Assembly (NCBI RefSeq): GCF_014269205.2
Contig: NZ_JABWRY020000001.1
Coordinates: 5,380,001-5,444,000 of the forward strand
Source: Pseudomonas kermanshahensis
Lineage (GTDB): Bacteria; Pseudomonadota; Gammaproteobacteria; Pseudomonadales; Pseudomonadaceae
Length of the DNA: 64,000 nt
Direction of reading: 5' to 3'
Positions 1 to 9,000 of the stretch are shown one piece after another (position 1 is the first letter of the stretch; each line of letters begins with the position of its first letter). The notes beneath the pieces were generated by a model. The model saw only the letters and a program-made list of their open reading frames with translations. It had not been told where the DNA came from and made no database searches. A program made the position numbers and the translations under genes.

Positions 1-105
1 GTCGACCTTGATTTCCTCGAACGCAACGCCCTTGCTCTCGAGCAGGTATTTGGCGCGCATGCAGTAGGGGCAGTAGTCGCTGGAATAAACGATGACGGGC
101 TTCAT
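1..105 (-). CDS. grxC: Glutaredoxin 3, N-terminal part (cut by window start)
   Basis: The first 35 codons of a glutaredoxin are visible, running off the left edge of the window. The start is an ATG at 105 (minus strand). The N-terminus MKPVIVYSSDYCPYC carries the CPYC dithiol active site of glutaredoxins, at the usual place after the first beta strand. The protein would reduce disulfides and glutathione mixed disulfides in the cytoplasm using glutathione. It lies 1 bp downstream of the rhodanese gene, on the same strand, matching the enterobacterial yibN-grxC-secB order. The rest of the gene is outside the window. Confidence 0.93.
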   Translation of the reverse strand, partial: MKPVIVYSSDYCPYCMRAKYLLESKGVAFEEIKVD

Positions 106-106
106 A

Positions 107-520
107 TCACTTCACCAGGGGCAGGTTATCGGCTTTCCAGCTGGAAACGCCACCGCTCAGCTTGGCGGCGTTGTAACCAGCTTTGAGCAGCTCGCGGCAG
201 AGCGTGCCGGACTGCTGGCCCATCGCATCGACGATGATCAGGGTCTTTTCTTTGTGCTTTTCCAGCTCGGCCATACGGCTGACCAGCTTGTCCTGCGGGA
301 TGTTCACGGCACCCACGATGTGGCCCGCGGAGTATTCCTTGGCGGTACGGATGTCGATGACCAGGGCCTTGTCAGCGTTGACCAGGGCAGTCAACTGGCC
401 ATTGCTCAGGCTCTGGCCGCCACGGCGGACTTCATTGATGAGCAGCAGGACCAGCAGAACAACGAAGATCGCAACCAGGATGTAGTGATCTGTCGCGAAT
501 TGAATCAGGTGAGCAACCAT
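107..520 (-). CDS. Membrane-anchored rhodanese-like protein (YibN type)
   Basis: 137 aa with start MVAHLIQFATDHY at 520; the frame stays open to 562, but an upstream start would only add a tail without family character. Residues about 10-28 form one hydrophobic segment (ILVAIFVVLLVLLLI), so the protein is probably an inner-membrane anchored single rhodanese domain. The domain is recognisable by VIDIRTAKEYSAGHIVGAVNIP and the C-terminal GGVSSW. In the active-site loop (IIVDAMGQQSG) the position normally held by the catalytic cysteine appears to be Asp, so classical sulfurtransferase activity is doubtful. Gene order rhodanese-grxC opposite gpmI matches yibN of enterobacteria. The specific function is unknown. 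Confidence 0.85.
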   Translation of the reverse strand: MVAHLIQFATDHYILVAIFVVLLVLLLINEVRRGGQSLSNGQLTALVNADKALVIDIRTAKEYSAGHIVGAVNIPQDKLVSRMAELEKHKEKTLIIVDAMGQQSGTLCRELLKAGYNAAKLSGGVSSWKADNLPLVK

Positions 521-726
521 CAGCGGTGTTCCAGGCGATTGAAAATGCCGGCCAGTATACACAGCCCCCCATGACCACCAAAGCCCGACTGGCCGGCCAG
601 AAAAGCAGCTTTGCCCTGGCGCGGTGGCTGCGCCGGTCGGGGGATGGGACGAATATTCGCCGTTGATGGCGCATTTGCCCTAAAATGCGTGTCTTTATCA
701 TCTTTGAACAACCGTGAGTTTGATTG

Positions 727-2262
727 ATGACGAGTACGCCCAAACCCCTGGTCCTGATCATCCTGGATGGCTTCGGCCACAGCGAAAGCCCCGAATACAA
801 CGCCATCTATGCCGCCAACACACCGGTCTATGACCGCCTGCGCGCCAGTCAGCCGCATGGCTTGATCTCCGGTTCAGGCATGGATGTCGGCCTGCCAGAC
901 GGGCAGATGGGCAACTCCGAAGTCGGCCACATGAACCTCGGTGCCGGCCGCGTCGTCTACCAGGACTTCACCCGGGTCACCAAGGCTATTCGTGATGGCG
1001 AGTTCTTCAGCAACCCGGTGCTCACCGGCGCGGTAGACAAGGCTGTCGGTGCCGGCAAGGCCGTGCACATCCTCGGTTTGCTGTCCGACGGCGGCGTGCA
1101 CAGCCACCAGGACCACCTGATCGCCATGGCCGAACTGGCCGCACAGCGTGGCGCCGAAAAAATCTACCTGCACGCCTTCCTCGACGGCCGCGACACGCCG
1201 CCACGCAGCGCCGAGTCGTCCATCGAGTTGCTCGACCAGACCTTCGCCAAGCTGGGCAAGGGCCGCATCGCCAGCCTCATCGGCCGCTACTTCGCCATGG
1301 ACCGCGACAACCGTTGGGACCGCGTTGCCGCGGCCTACAACCTGATCGTCGACAGCGTTGCCGACTACACCGCAGACACCGCCCTGGCCGGCCTTGAAGC
1401 CGCCTACGCCCGTGAAGAAAACGACGAGTTCGTCAAAGCCACGCGCATTGGCGAGGCCGTCAAGGTTGAAGACGGCGACGCAGTGATCTTCATGAACTTC
1501 CGCGCCGACCGCGCCCGCGAACTGTCGCGTGCCTTCGTCGAGCCGGACTTCAACGAATTCCCGCGTGCGCGCCTGCCGAAGATGGCGGCTTACATCGGCC
1601 TGACCCAGTATTCGGCAAAAATCCCGGCGCCAGCAGCCTTTGCACCGTCCAGCCTGGACAACGTGCTGGGCGAATACCTGGCCAAGAACGGCAAGACCCA
1701 GCTGCGCATCGCCGAGACCGAAAAGTACGCGCACGTCACGTTCTTTTTCTCGGGCGGCCGTGAAGAGCCGTTCGAAGGCGAAGAGCGCATCCTGATCCCG
1801 TCGCCGAAGGTCGCCACCTACGACCTGCAACCGGAAATGAACGCGCCGGAAGTCACCGACCGCATCGTCGAAGCCATCGAGCAACAGCGTTTCGACGTGA
1901 TCATCGTCAACTACGCCAACGGCGACATGGTCGGCCACACGGGTGTATTCGAGGCTGCAGTCAAGGCCGTCGAAGCGCTGGATACCTGTGTCGGGCGTAT
2001 CGTCGAGGCGCTGGATAAAGTCGACGGTGAAGCGCTGATCACCGCCGACCACGGCAACGTCGAGCAAATGGAAGACGCCTGCACCGGCCAAGCGCACACC
2101 GCGCACACCACCGAGCCAGTGCCGTTCATCTATGTGGGCAAGCGCAAGGTCAAGGTCCGCGAAGGCGGCGTGCTGGCCGACGTGGCGCCGACCATGCTGA
2201 AATTGCTGGGGATGGAAAAGCCTGTGGAAATGACCGGGACGTCGATCCTGATCGACGCCTGA
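727..2262 (+). CDS. gpmI: 2,3-bisphosphoglycerate-independent phosphoglycerate mutase
   Basis: 511 aa, the usual family length (about 510). It interconverts 3- and 2-phosphoglycerate in glycolysis and gluconeogenesis, using two Mn2+ and a phosphoserine intermediate. The alkaline-phosphatase-fold metal motif LIILDGFG is at residues 9-16 and the catalytic serine is Ser64 in GNSEVGH. The C-terminal metal ligands show as ITADHGN and the following histidine-rich [16 protein letters not shown] codon directly precedes the ATG at 727; the ATG is preferred because family members begin MTSTPKPL. The gene stands upstream of envC, separated by a REP pair and a terminator, so the two may be transcribed mostly separately. 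Confidence 0.97.
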   Translation: MTSTPKPLVLIILDGFGHSESPEYNAIYAANTPVYDRLRASQPHGLISGSGMDVGLPDGQMGNSEVGHMNLGAGRVVYQDFTRVTKAIRDGEFFSNPVLTGAVDKAVGAGKAVHILGLLSDGGVHSHQDHLIAMAELAAQRGAEKIYLHAFLDGRDTPPRSAESSIELLDQTFAKLGKGRIASLIGRYFAMDRDNRWDRVAAAYNLIVDSVADYTADTALAGLEAAYAREENDEFVKATRIGEAVKVEDGDAVIFMNFRADRARELSRAFVEPDFNEFPRARLPKMAAYIGLTQYSAKIPAPAAFAPSSLDNVLGEYLAKNGKTQLRIAETEKYAHVTFFFSGGREEPFEGEERILIPSPKVATYDLQPEMNAPEVTDRIVEAIEQQRFDVIIVNYANGDMVGHTGVFEAAVKAVEALDTCVGRIVEALDKVDGEALITADHGNVEQMEDACTGQAHTAHTTEPVPFIYVGKRKVKVREGGVLADVAPTMLKLLGMEKPVEMTGTSILIDA

Positions 2263-2272
2263 TCGGTGTAGG

Positions 2273-2393
2273 GGGCCGCTTTGCGGCCCATCCGCGGGGC
2301 AAGCCCGCTCCCACAGGGGCGGTACTGTTTCAACAGCAGCAACTCTCCTGTGGGAGCGGGCTTGCCCCGCGAATGGGCTGCGAAGCAGACCCC
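2273..2393. repeat. REP-type inverted repeat pair
   Basis: Two REP-like arms face each other. The left arm (2273-2317) has a small GGGCCGC...GCGGCCC hairpin followed by GCGGGGCAAGCCCGCTCCCA; the right arm (2347-2393) carries the reverse complement TGGGAGCGGGCTTGCCCCGC and then a GGGCTGCGAAGCAG hairpin. They are separated by about 29 bp. This is the common extragenic palindrome layout of fluorescent pseudomonads. It fills the gpmI-envC gap. Confidence 0.85.
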
Positions 2394-2413
2394 TGACACA
2401 TGAATTCCAGACA

Positions 2414-2449
2414 AACGCCTCGCCGCATCTGCCGCGAGGCGTTTTTTTT
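2414..2449 (+). terminator. Rho-independent terminator after gpmI
   Basis: A 10-bp stem AACGCCTCGC (2414-2423) pairs with GCGAGGCGTT (2434-2443), with a 10-nt loop, followed on the plus strand by a run of T. It lies between the REP pair and envC and probably ends gpmI transcription. Confidence 0.85.
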
Positions 2450-2503
2450 GCAGGCTCGCGCGGGCATACTAGGCCAGTCTCCATCCCTGGTACGCCCAAC
2501 CCC

Positions 2504-3808
2504 ATGCTCCGCGCCCTGATCCTACTCGCCCTGTCTTGCCTGCTCAGCCCGGCATTTGCCGATGAGCGCGCACAGACCCAGCAACAACTGGACGCCACCC
2601 GCCAGGACATCGCCGAGCTCAAAAAGATGCTGGGCAAGCTCCAGGAAGAGAAATCCGGCGTGCAGAAAGACCTCAAGTCCACCGAGACCGACATCGGCAA
2701 CCTCGAGAAACAGGTGGAGGCCCTGCAACAAGAACTAAAAAAGACCGAGGGCGAGCTGGAGCGCCTTGATACCGAGAAAAAAAAACTCCAGAGCGCCCGC
2801 GTTGAACAACAACGGCTGATTGCCATCCAGGCCCGTTCGGCCTACCAGAACGGCCGCGAGGAATACCTCAAGCTGCTGCTCAACCAGCAGAACCCCGAGA
2901 AATTCGCGCGCACCCTCACCTATTACGATTACCTGAGCAAGGCGCGCCTGGAGCAACTGCGCACCTTCAACGAGACCCTGCGCCAATTGGCCAACGTCGA
3001 ACAGGACATCGCCCGCCAGCAGGAGCAACTGCTGGCCCAGCGCGCCGACCTCGACAGCCGCCGCCAGGCCCTCGAGACCGAGCGCAGCAAGCGCCAGCAA
3101 GTACTGGCCAAGCTCAACAATGACATGAAAGACCGCGACCAGAAGCTACAGGCCCGCGAGCAGGACCAGGCCGACCTTGGCAAAGTACTCAAGACCATCG
3201 AGGAAACCCTGGCACGCCAGGCCCGCGAGGCAGAGGAAGCGCGCAAGAAAGCCCTGCTGGCCCAGCAAGAGGCGGAAAAACGCCGCCAGCAGGAAGCCCT
3301 GGCCGCCGCCGCAGCGCGCGAAGAAGCCCGCGAGCCGGTCGAGCCGCCGAAAAAGGCCCGCACCACCCTGGGCCCGATGGTTTCCAGCGATGGCGCCAAC
3401 TACGGCGGCGCTTTTTCTGCTGCACGGGGCAAACTTCCGTGGCCCGTCAATGGTCGATTGCTGGCACGCTTCGGCGATGCACGCGGCAGTGACGCCCGGG
3501 CCAAATGGGACGGGGTGATGATCAGCGCCAACCCAGGCACGCAAGTACGCGCCGTACACGGCGGCCGTGTGGTGTTTGCCGACTGGTTGCGCGGTGCTGG
3601 ACTTCTGGTCATTCTCGACCATGGTAATGGTTACCTGAGCCTGTACGGCCACAACCAGAGCCTGCTCAAGAGCGCCGGTGACATCGTCAAAGCCGGCGAA
3701 GCCATCTCCACCGTGGGTGACAGCGGTGGCCAGGACAGCGCAGGCTTGTACTTCGCCATCCGCCAGCAGGGCCGGCCTACCGACCCGTCGCAGTGGTGCA
3801 GAGGCTAG
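2504..3808 (+). CDS. envC: Murein hydrolase activator EnvC-like, LytM/M23 domain
   Basis: 434 aa. Residues 1-19 are a signal peptide (ILLALSCLLSPAFA, then DER). Residues about 20-245 are a long charged coiled coil full of Q, E, K and R, followed by an Ala/Glu/Arg-rich linker. The C-terminus (about 310-434) is an M23/LytM fold: VNGRLLARFGDARG, then AVHGGRVVFADWLRGAGLLVILDHG. The zinc ligands of active M23 endopeptidases are not clearly present: there is no HxxxD near the first strand, and LYFAIR replaces the LHFEIR type. This points to a non-catalytic activator of amidases at the division septum, as in E. coli EnvC. The gpmI-envC-yibQ order agrees with enterobacteria. Confidence 0.93.
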   Translation: MLRALILLALSCLLSPAFADERAQTQQQLDATRQDIAELKKMLGKLQEEKSGVQKDLKSTETDIGNLEKQVEALQQELKKTEGELERLDTEKKKLQSARVEQQRLIAIQARSAYQNGREEYLKLLLNQQNPEKFARTLTYYDYLSKARLEQLRTFNETLRQLANVEQDIARQQEQLLAQRADLDSRRQALETERSKRQQVLAKLNNDMKDRDQKLQAREQDQADLGKVLKTIEETLARQAREAEEARKKALLAQQEAEKRRQQEALAAAAAREEAREPVEPPKKARTTLGPMVSSDGANYGGAFSAARGKLPWPVNGRLLARFGDARGSDARAKWDGVMISANPGTQVRAVHGGRVVFADWLRGAGLLVILDHGNGYLSLYGHNQSLLKSAGDIVKAGEAISTVGDSGGQDSAGLYFAIRQQGRPTDPSQWCRG

Positions 3809-3910
3809 GGTTTGTCCGAAAAACAACCCCGTTCACCTTTTTACGGCGTAGCCTGAATGCTGCGCCGATGCTCCTCACGGAGCGCCTTCAGGATCAGGAG
3901 TTCGTTCGAC

Positions 3911-5227
3911 ATGCTGCACTCGCCTCGTCTCACCCAGCTGGCCCTGTCCATCGCCCTGGCGGTCGGCGCGCCCCTGGCCATTGCCGCAGAGCCGGCCAAG
4001 CCAGCAGCGGTGCCAGCTACCGAGGTGACGGCCAAGGCGCCGCTGCCGCTGGAGGAGCTGCGCACCTTCGCCGAGGTCATGGACCGCATCAAGGCCGCTT
4101 ACGTTGAGCCGGTGGACGACAAGACCCTGCTGGAAAACGCCATCAAGGGCATGCTCAGCAACCTTGACCCGCACTCGGCCTACCTCGGCCCCGAGGACTT
4201 CCAGGAGCTGCAAGAGAGCACCAGCGGCGAATTTGGTGGCCTGGGTATCGAAGTGGGCCAGGAAGACGGCTTCATCAAGGTGGTCTCGCCCATCGATGAC
4301 ACCCCCGCCTCCCGGGCCGGCGTGCAGGCCGGTGACCTGATCGTCAAGATCAACGGCGCCCCGACCCGTGGCCAGACCATGACCGAAGCCGTGGACAAGA
4401 TGCGCGGCAAGGTCGGCGAAAAAATCACCCTGACCCTGGTCCGCGATGGCGGCAACCCGTTCGACGTGACCCTCGCCCGCGCGGTGATCCAGGTCAAGAG
4501 CGTGAAAAGCCAGCTGCTGGAAAACGACTACGGCTACATCCGCATTACCCAGTTCCAGGTCAAGACCGGCGACGAGGTGGGCAAGGCCCTGGCCAAGCTG
4601 CGCAAGGACAATGGCAAGAAGCTGCGCGGGGTGGTGCTCGACCTGCGCAACAACCCCGGCGGCGTGCTGCAGTCGGCGGTCGAAGTGGCCGACCACTTCT
4701 TGACCAAGGGCCTGATCGTCTACACCAAGGGCCGTATCGCCAACTCCGAACTGCGCTTCTCCGCCGACCCGGCCGACGCCAGCGAAGGCGTGCCATTGGT
4801 GGTGCTGATCAACGGCGGCAGCGCCTCGGCGTCGGAAATCGTCGCCGGCGCCCTGCAGGACCAGAAGCGCGCTGTGCTAATGGGCACCGACAGCTTCGGC
4901 AAAGGCTCGGTGCAAACCGTGCTGCCGCTGGCCAACGACCGCGCCCTGAAGCTCACCACTGCGCTGTACTACACCCCCAACGGCCGCTCGATCCAAGCCC
5001 AGGGCATCGTGCCGGACATCGAAGTGCGCCCGGCCAAACTCACTGCCGAAATCGATACTGACAACTTCAAGGAAGCCGACCTGCAGGGCCACCTGGGCAA
5101 CGGCAACGGCGGCGCCGAGCGCCCGACTGGCAGCAGCAAGCGCAAGGAACGCCCGCAGGACGATGATTTCCAGCTGAGCCAGGCCCTGAGCCTGCTCAAG
5201 GGCTTGAACATCACCTCGGGTAAATGA
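3911..5227 (+). CDS. ctpA: S41 family C-terminal processing peptidase (PDZ protease)
   Basis: 438 aa from the ATG at 3911, which has AGGAG about 10 nt upstream. The open frame reaches back to 3857, but that extension would hide the signal peptide MLHSPRLTQLALSIALAVGA...AIA. A PDZ domain lies at about 95-175 (GGLGIEVGQEDGFIKVVSPIDD, then AGDLIVKINGAP). The S41 catalytic dyad aligns with Ser306 (GSASASEI) and Lys331 (FGKGSVQ), 25 residues apart as in E. coli Prc. It is a periplasmic protease that cuts near the C-termini of substrates, probably cell-wall hydrolases. It follows envC by 102 bp and overlaps yibQ by 4 bp, suggesting an envelope operon. Confidence 0.94.
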   Translation: MLHSPRLTQLALSIALAVGAPLAIAAEPAKPAAVPATEVTAKAPLPLEELRTFAEVMDRIKAAYVEPVDDKTLLENAIKGMLSNLDPHSAYLGPEDFQELQESTSGEFGGLGIEVGQEDGFIKVVSPIDDTPASRAGVQAGDLIVKINGAPTRGQTMTEAVDKMRGKVGEKITLTLVRDGGNPFDVTLARAVIQVKSVKSQLLENDYGYIRITQFQVKTGDEVGKALAKLRKDNGKKLRGVVLDLRNNPGGVLQSAVEVADHFLTKGLIVYTKGRIANSELRFSADPADASEGVPLVVLINGGSASASEIVAGALQDQKRAVLMGTDSFGKGSVQTVLPLANDRALKLTTALYYTPNGRSIQAQGIVPDIEVRPAKLTAEIDTDNFKEADLQGHLGNGNGGAERPTGSSKRKERPQDDDFQLSQALSLLKGLNITSGK

Positions 5228-6003
5228 TCGCGCCCATGCGGTATCTGCTGTGTCTGCTGTGCTACCTGCTGGTTGGCGTCGCCCAAGCGGCGCCGGCCAG
5301 CAAGGCCTACATGAGCATCATCATCGACGACCTTGGCCAAAGCACCGAGCGTGACAGCCGCACGCTCGCGCTGCCCGGCCCGGTCACCATGGCAATCATG
5401 CCCGACACCCCGCACGCTAGCGATTTCGCCCGCCAGGCACACAAAGCCCACAAGACCGTGATCCTGCACATGCCCATGGACCCGGCTACCGGCCCCTATG
5501 CCTGGCACCCCGGGCTACCGCTGCCCGAACTGGCCAGCCGGCTCGACGCGGCCTTGGCCAAGGTGCCGTACGCGGCCGGCATCAACAACCACATGGGCAG
5601 CCGCATGACCGCCCAACGCGAAGCCATGACCTGGCTGATGGGCGAACTGCAGCACCGCCACTTGTTCTTCGTCGACAGCCGCACCAGTGCCGCCACGGTG
5701 GCCGCCGCCGAAGCTCAGGCGCAGGATGTGGCACACGTGTCGCGGGATGTGTTCCTGGATGACGTGCGCACCCCCGAAGCCATTGCCGGGCAACTGCAAC
5801 TGGGTATCGCGATGGCCCGCAAGCAAGGCTCGGCCGTGTTGATCGGCCACCCCTACCCGCAAACCCTCGAAGTACTGGCACGGGAAATCCCGCGCCTGAG
5901 AAGCCAAGGCGTTGAGCTGATCGGGCTCAAACAGATGATTGCCGAACGCGGTAACCAAGCCATGCCTGCCCACGGCAAACATGGCCGGTACAGCAACCGC
6001 TGA
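5224..6003 (+). CDS. Divergent polysaccharide deacetylase family protein (YibQ type)
   Basis: 259 aa. The start ATG at 5224 overlaps the ctpA stop as ATGA; an ATG at 5236 (MRYLLCL) is an alternative. A signal peptide ends near residue 23 (LVGVAQA). The mature protein has a NodB-like fold signature: YMSIIIDDLGQ with paired aspartates, a histidine in TVILHMPMDP, and NNHMGSR. The family (DUF610/YibQ) is divergent from true deacetylases and its substrate is unknown to me; a periplasmic carbohydrate-related role is likely. Its position after envC and ctpA matches gpmI-envC-yibQ in E. coli and suggests envelope work. Confidence 0.88.
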   Translation: MIAPMRYLLCLLCYLLVGVAQAAPASKAYMSIIIDDLGQSTERDSRTLALPGPVTMAIMPDTPHASDFARQAHKAHKTVILHMPMDPATGPYAWHPGLPLPELASRLDAALAKVPYAAGINNHMGSRMTAQREAMTWLMGELQHRHLFFVDSRTSAATVAAAEAQAQDVAHVSRDVFLDDVRTPEAIAGQLQLGIAMARKQGSAVLIGHPYPQTLEVLAREIPRLRSQGVELIGLKQMIAERGNQAMPAHGKHGRYSNR

Positions 6004-6008
6004 ACGCC

Positions 6009-9000
6009 TTAATCGAACGGGATGATGCCGCGCGCCTGTTCCAGGGTGAGCTTGCCTCTATGCACCCGCTGGGTTGAGCCTTCCTCGCGCCCACTCAAGC
6101 GACGCTGGCTCCAGGTTTTCAAATGGCCCAAGGTGAAGTCACGCGCCAGCGCATCAGCGGCAGGCATGTGGAAGTGTGCGGCCCACAACGGCCGGCCTGA
6201 TGCGGCGCCTGGTTGCGCCAGACGCATGATCTTGTACTCGTCGAAGGTGCTGCCATTGGCCATGACCTGACGCGGGGCGACGTACTCCACCTTGATCAGG
6301 TTCTGTTCATGCAGAAAACGTAACGCATCGGCGCTGGGGTAGCGCGTGTCGGTGTACAGCATGGTCAGCTTGAGGTTTTTTTGCGACCGCATCTGGTCCG
6401 AGGCAACCTCCAGGCGTCTTATAAGGGTGGCGTTGGCGCCTTCCTCGCCCAATATCGTTGCCGCCTGCCCCAGCTTGTCTATCTGAAGATCAAACAGGCG
6501 CGCAAGCAACGTGCTTTTAAGGTCATTCACCACGTATTCGTCGGCCTTCAACAGAAGCTGATCGTTCTCGTCCAGCAGCGCCTGCACCCGAAACGCCGTA
6601 TCAGTTGCGTCAATTTCGGGGTCGGCCGGTGCTGGCTCACGGCCTCGCTCATGCCATTGGCCGTCCCTCCAGTCAAAGGTGGCCAACACCGAGTTATTGA
6701 ACGGATCACGCACCTGATACACCGTCTGACCATCGGCATCGAGCTCTTTCTTGCCGATCAGTATCTGCCCTTCCGCGTTACGCACCGCCCGCTGCGGCTC
6801 GCTTGAGATGATGTAGGGCAAGCGCGCGTCAGGCGCACGGGCACCCTCCTGCTCCTTGATCAACGCGACCAGCCGACGCCCTGCATCACGCTTGAGCTTC
6901 TCCAACTCCGTCCGGTAGCGGTCCAACATCGAAACTTCAATCAACGCCCCACCCGTTTCGCGAATTCGCAAGCTGTTGACCAGCGCAGCTGCGTATTCGT
7001 CCCATGCCTCCTGCAAGATGGTGATACGGTCCTCGAGCGGCAGGTTGGCGAAGTCGAGCTCACCATGGGCACCCCCCGCATTACGCAATGACAGCCCCGA
7101 CAGCTCCTCCCGGAATACATTGATTGTGCGCTGACCATCGATGCTATCCAGGTGTAAAGCCAAATCGGCAAGGTTCAACACCTGATGGAAGCGGAACTGA
7201 ACCGTGCTGAACGTGCGCTTGGCAATAAGTGAATCAACGCTGCGGCTTTCCGGTTCGGTGGGATTGCTGATGATTTCCTCGCCTGGCACATCGACCAATA
7301 GCTGGTCGAGATGTTCGAATGCAGCCAACATGCGATCCTGAATCTCTACGACGCCTTCGAGCTTGCGGCGAAATGCCTTATAGGCTTCAAGCACTTGTTG
7401 CAGAGGCTGACCATGAAGGTGCTGCTGCATAGCGGTCAGATCCTGATAATCCGCCAAATCCCAGAGCTCACTGAGGATAAAATCGCTGTTACGAATCAGG
7501 CTGAGCTGAACCTCTCGCCGCTGCTCTGTCAGACCAGCTTCCACCCCCGCTCGCCGTTCGCGGGCAAATTTGGGTTCAAACATGGTCTCGATCGTGCCAA
7601 GAATCTCCTGGCAGTCCCGAACGATCTCTTCAACCTGCCCTACCGCTTCATTGCGCTTGCTACGAATTTGCGCGTCCCATTCGGCTTGACGCGCTTCGTA
7701 CCGGCCAATCATTGCCCTGGACGCGGCCTGCTCGCTGTCTGTGGTGGCCAACGCCAGCTTGGCCCGCTCTGTTTCCAGCAGTTCACCCAGCTTTGCGACC
7801 TTTTCTCGCAAAACCGGAATGCTGAAGCCGGCATCGGCAAAGCGGAGCGTCGCTGCTCTGACCTGCTCATTAAGTTTGGCAACAGTAGAATGGTGCTTGC
7901 GGAAGAGATGGGCGATGTTGTCGCGTGTATGTCGCCTCATCCCGCCAGAGAGACGAAGCGAACCATCGATACGCCAAGCGCCGTTAGCATGAATCAGCCA
8001 CGGGCCAAAGCCGCCCTTGCCGTCGATCACCCGCACACCACCGTCGACCACTTCAACCAGGTAAGCATCGGCATCCAGGGTCGCGTACAGGTGCCCCTCG
8101 ATCTGATACAGACCTGCTTTCTCGCCCGTGACCTGCAATGCAGAGTCGGGTAGCGACACCCCCGTACGCATGGCGCGCAGTGCTCGGCGCTGCTCAGGTG
8201 CAAGCCAGTTGAACCCTTGATTGCCACGCCAGGAGAAGTCCAGATGGTATTGCGGCTGTGCCGACAGCTGACCGATGTCCGCCGCCTCACCGCCAGCAGG
8301 GACCACCAAGACCTCGGCAAAATCCCCGCGCTGCGGGGCAGGTAAGTCGAACGTCGAAACATCGGGAGGTGTTCCGGTCGTGGCAGGGTGCGGAACAGGG
8401 TGCGGAGCCGGCTGCCGCGCATGCAGCAGTACCATGCTCAAGTTCAGCAACAGATCTGAAACAGCAGCGGGGCGGTCGAACTCGCCGCCCTGCTCGAGCG
8501 CCAGCAGGTCGTTCTCCAGCGAGGTGATCAGTTGCACCAGCCACGCCACGCTAGCCACCGGGCCACGCAGCGCCAGCGACAGCACATCGAACAGCAGCCA
8601 GGCGCCCTGGGACAGGGTTTCCCACCGCCGCTCGGCATTCGAGGTGGATTGCATGTCCGCTAGTTCGACAAGCAGATCACGGTTGGCGTTGTATAACCTT
8701 TCATCGATAGCGGTGGTCCAGAACACCGGTTCTATGACAGGCGGCTGAGGGCGCTCGGGCAAACTGGACGGGTCGATACCAATGCTGGTGACGTGCGGCT
8801 CATGGAACCCGCCATGGTCGTAAATATGGCGGACCTGTGGGTTCAGCCAGTCCAAAATGCTCGCTTGCAGCAGCGTGGACTCCTGGATGTGAGCGAGCAA
8901 CGCCGCCAGGCTCGAGTACTCACGCAGGGTGTCCTGCGGGTATAAAGGCCGGTACAGCAGCACCAGCTCAGGCTTGGCACAGAACAGCACATACATGCCG

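Noticed and set aside
2504..3808. Loss of M23 zinc ligands in EnvC, considered as a damaged enzyme
   Set aside because: Degenerate LytM active sites are the known state of EnvC/NlpD amidase activators.
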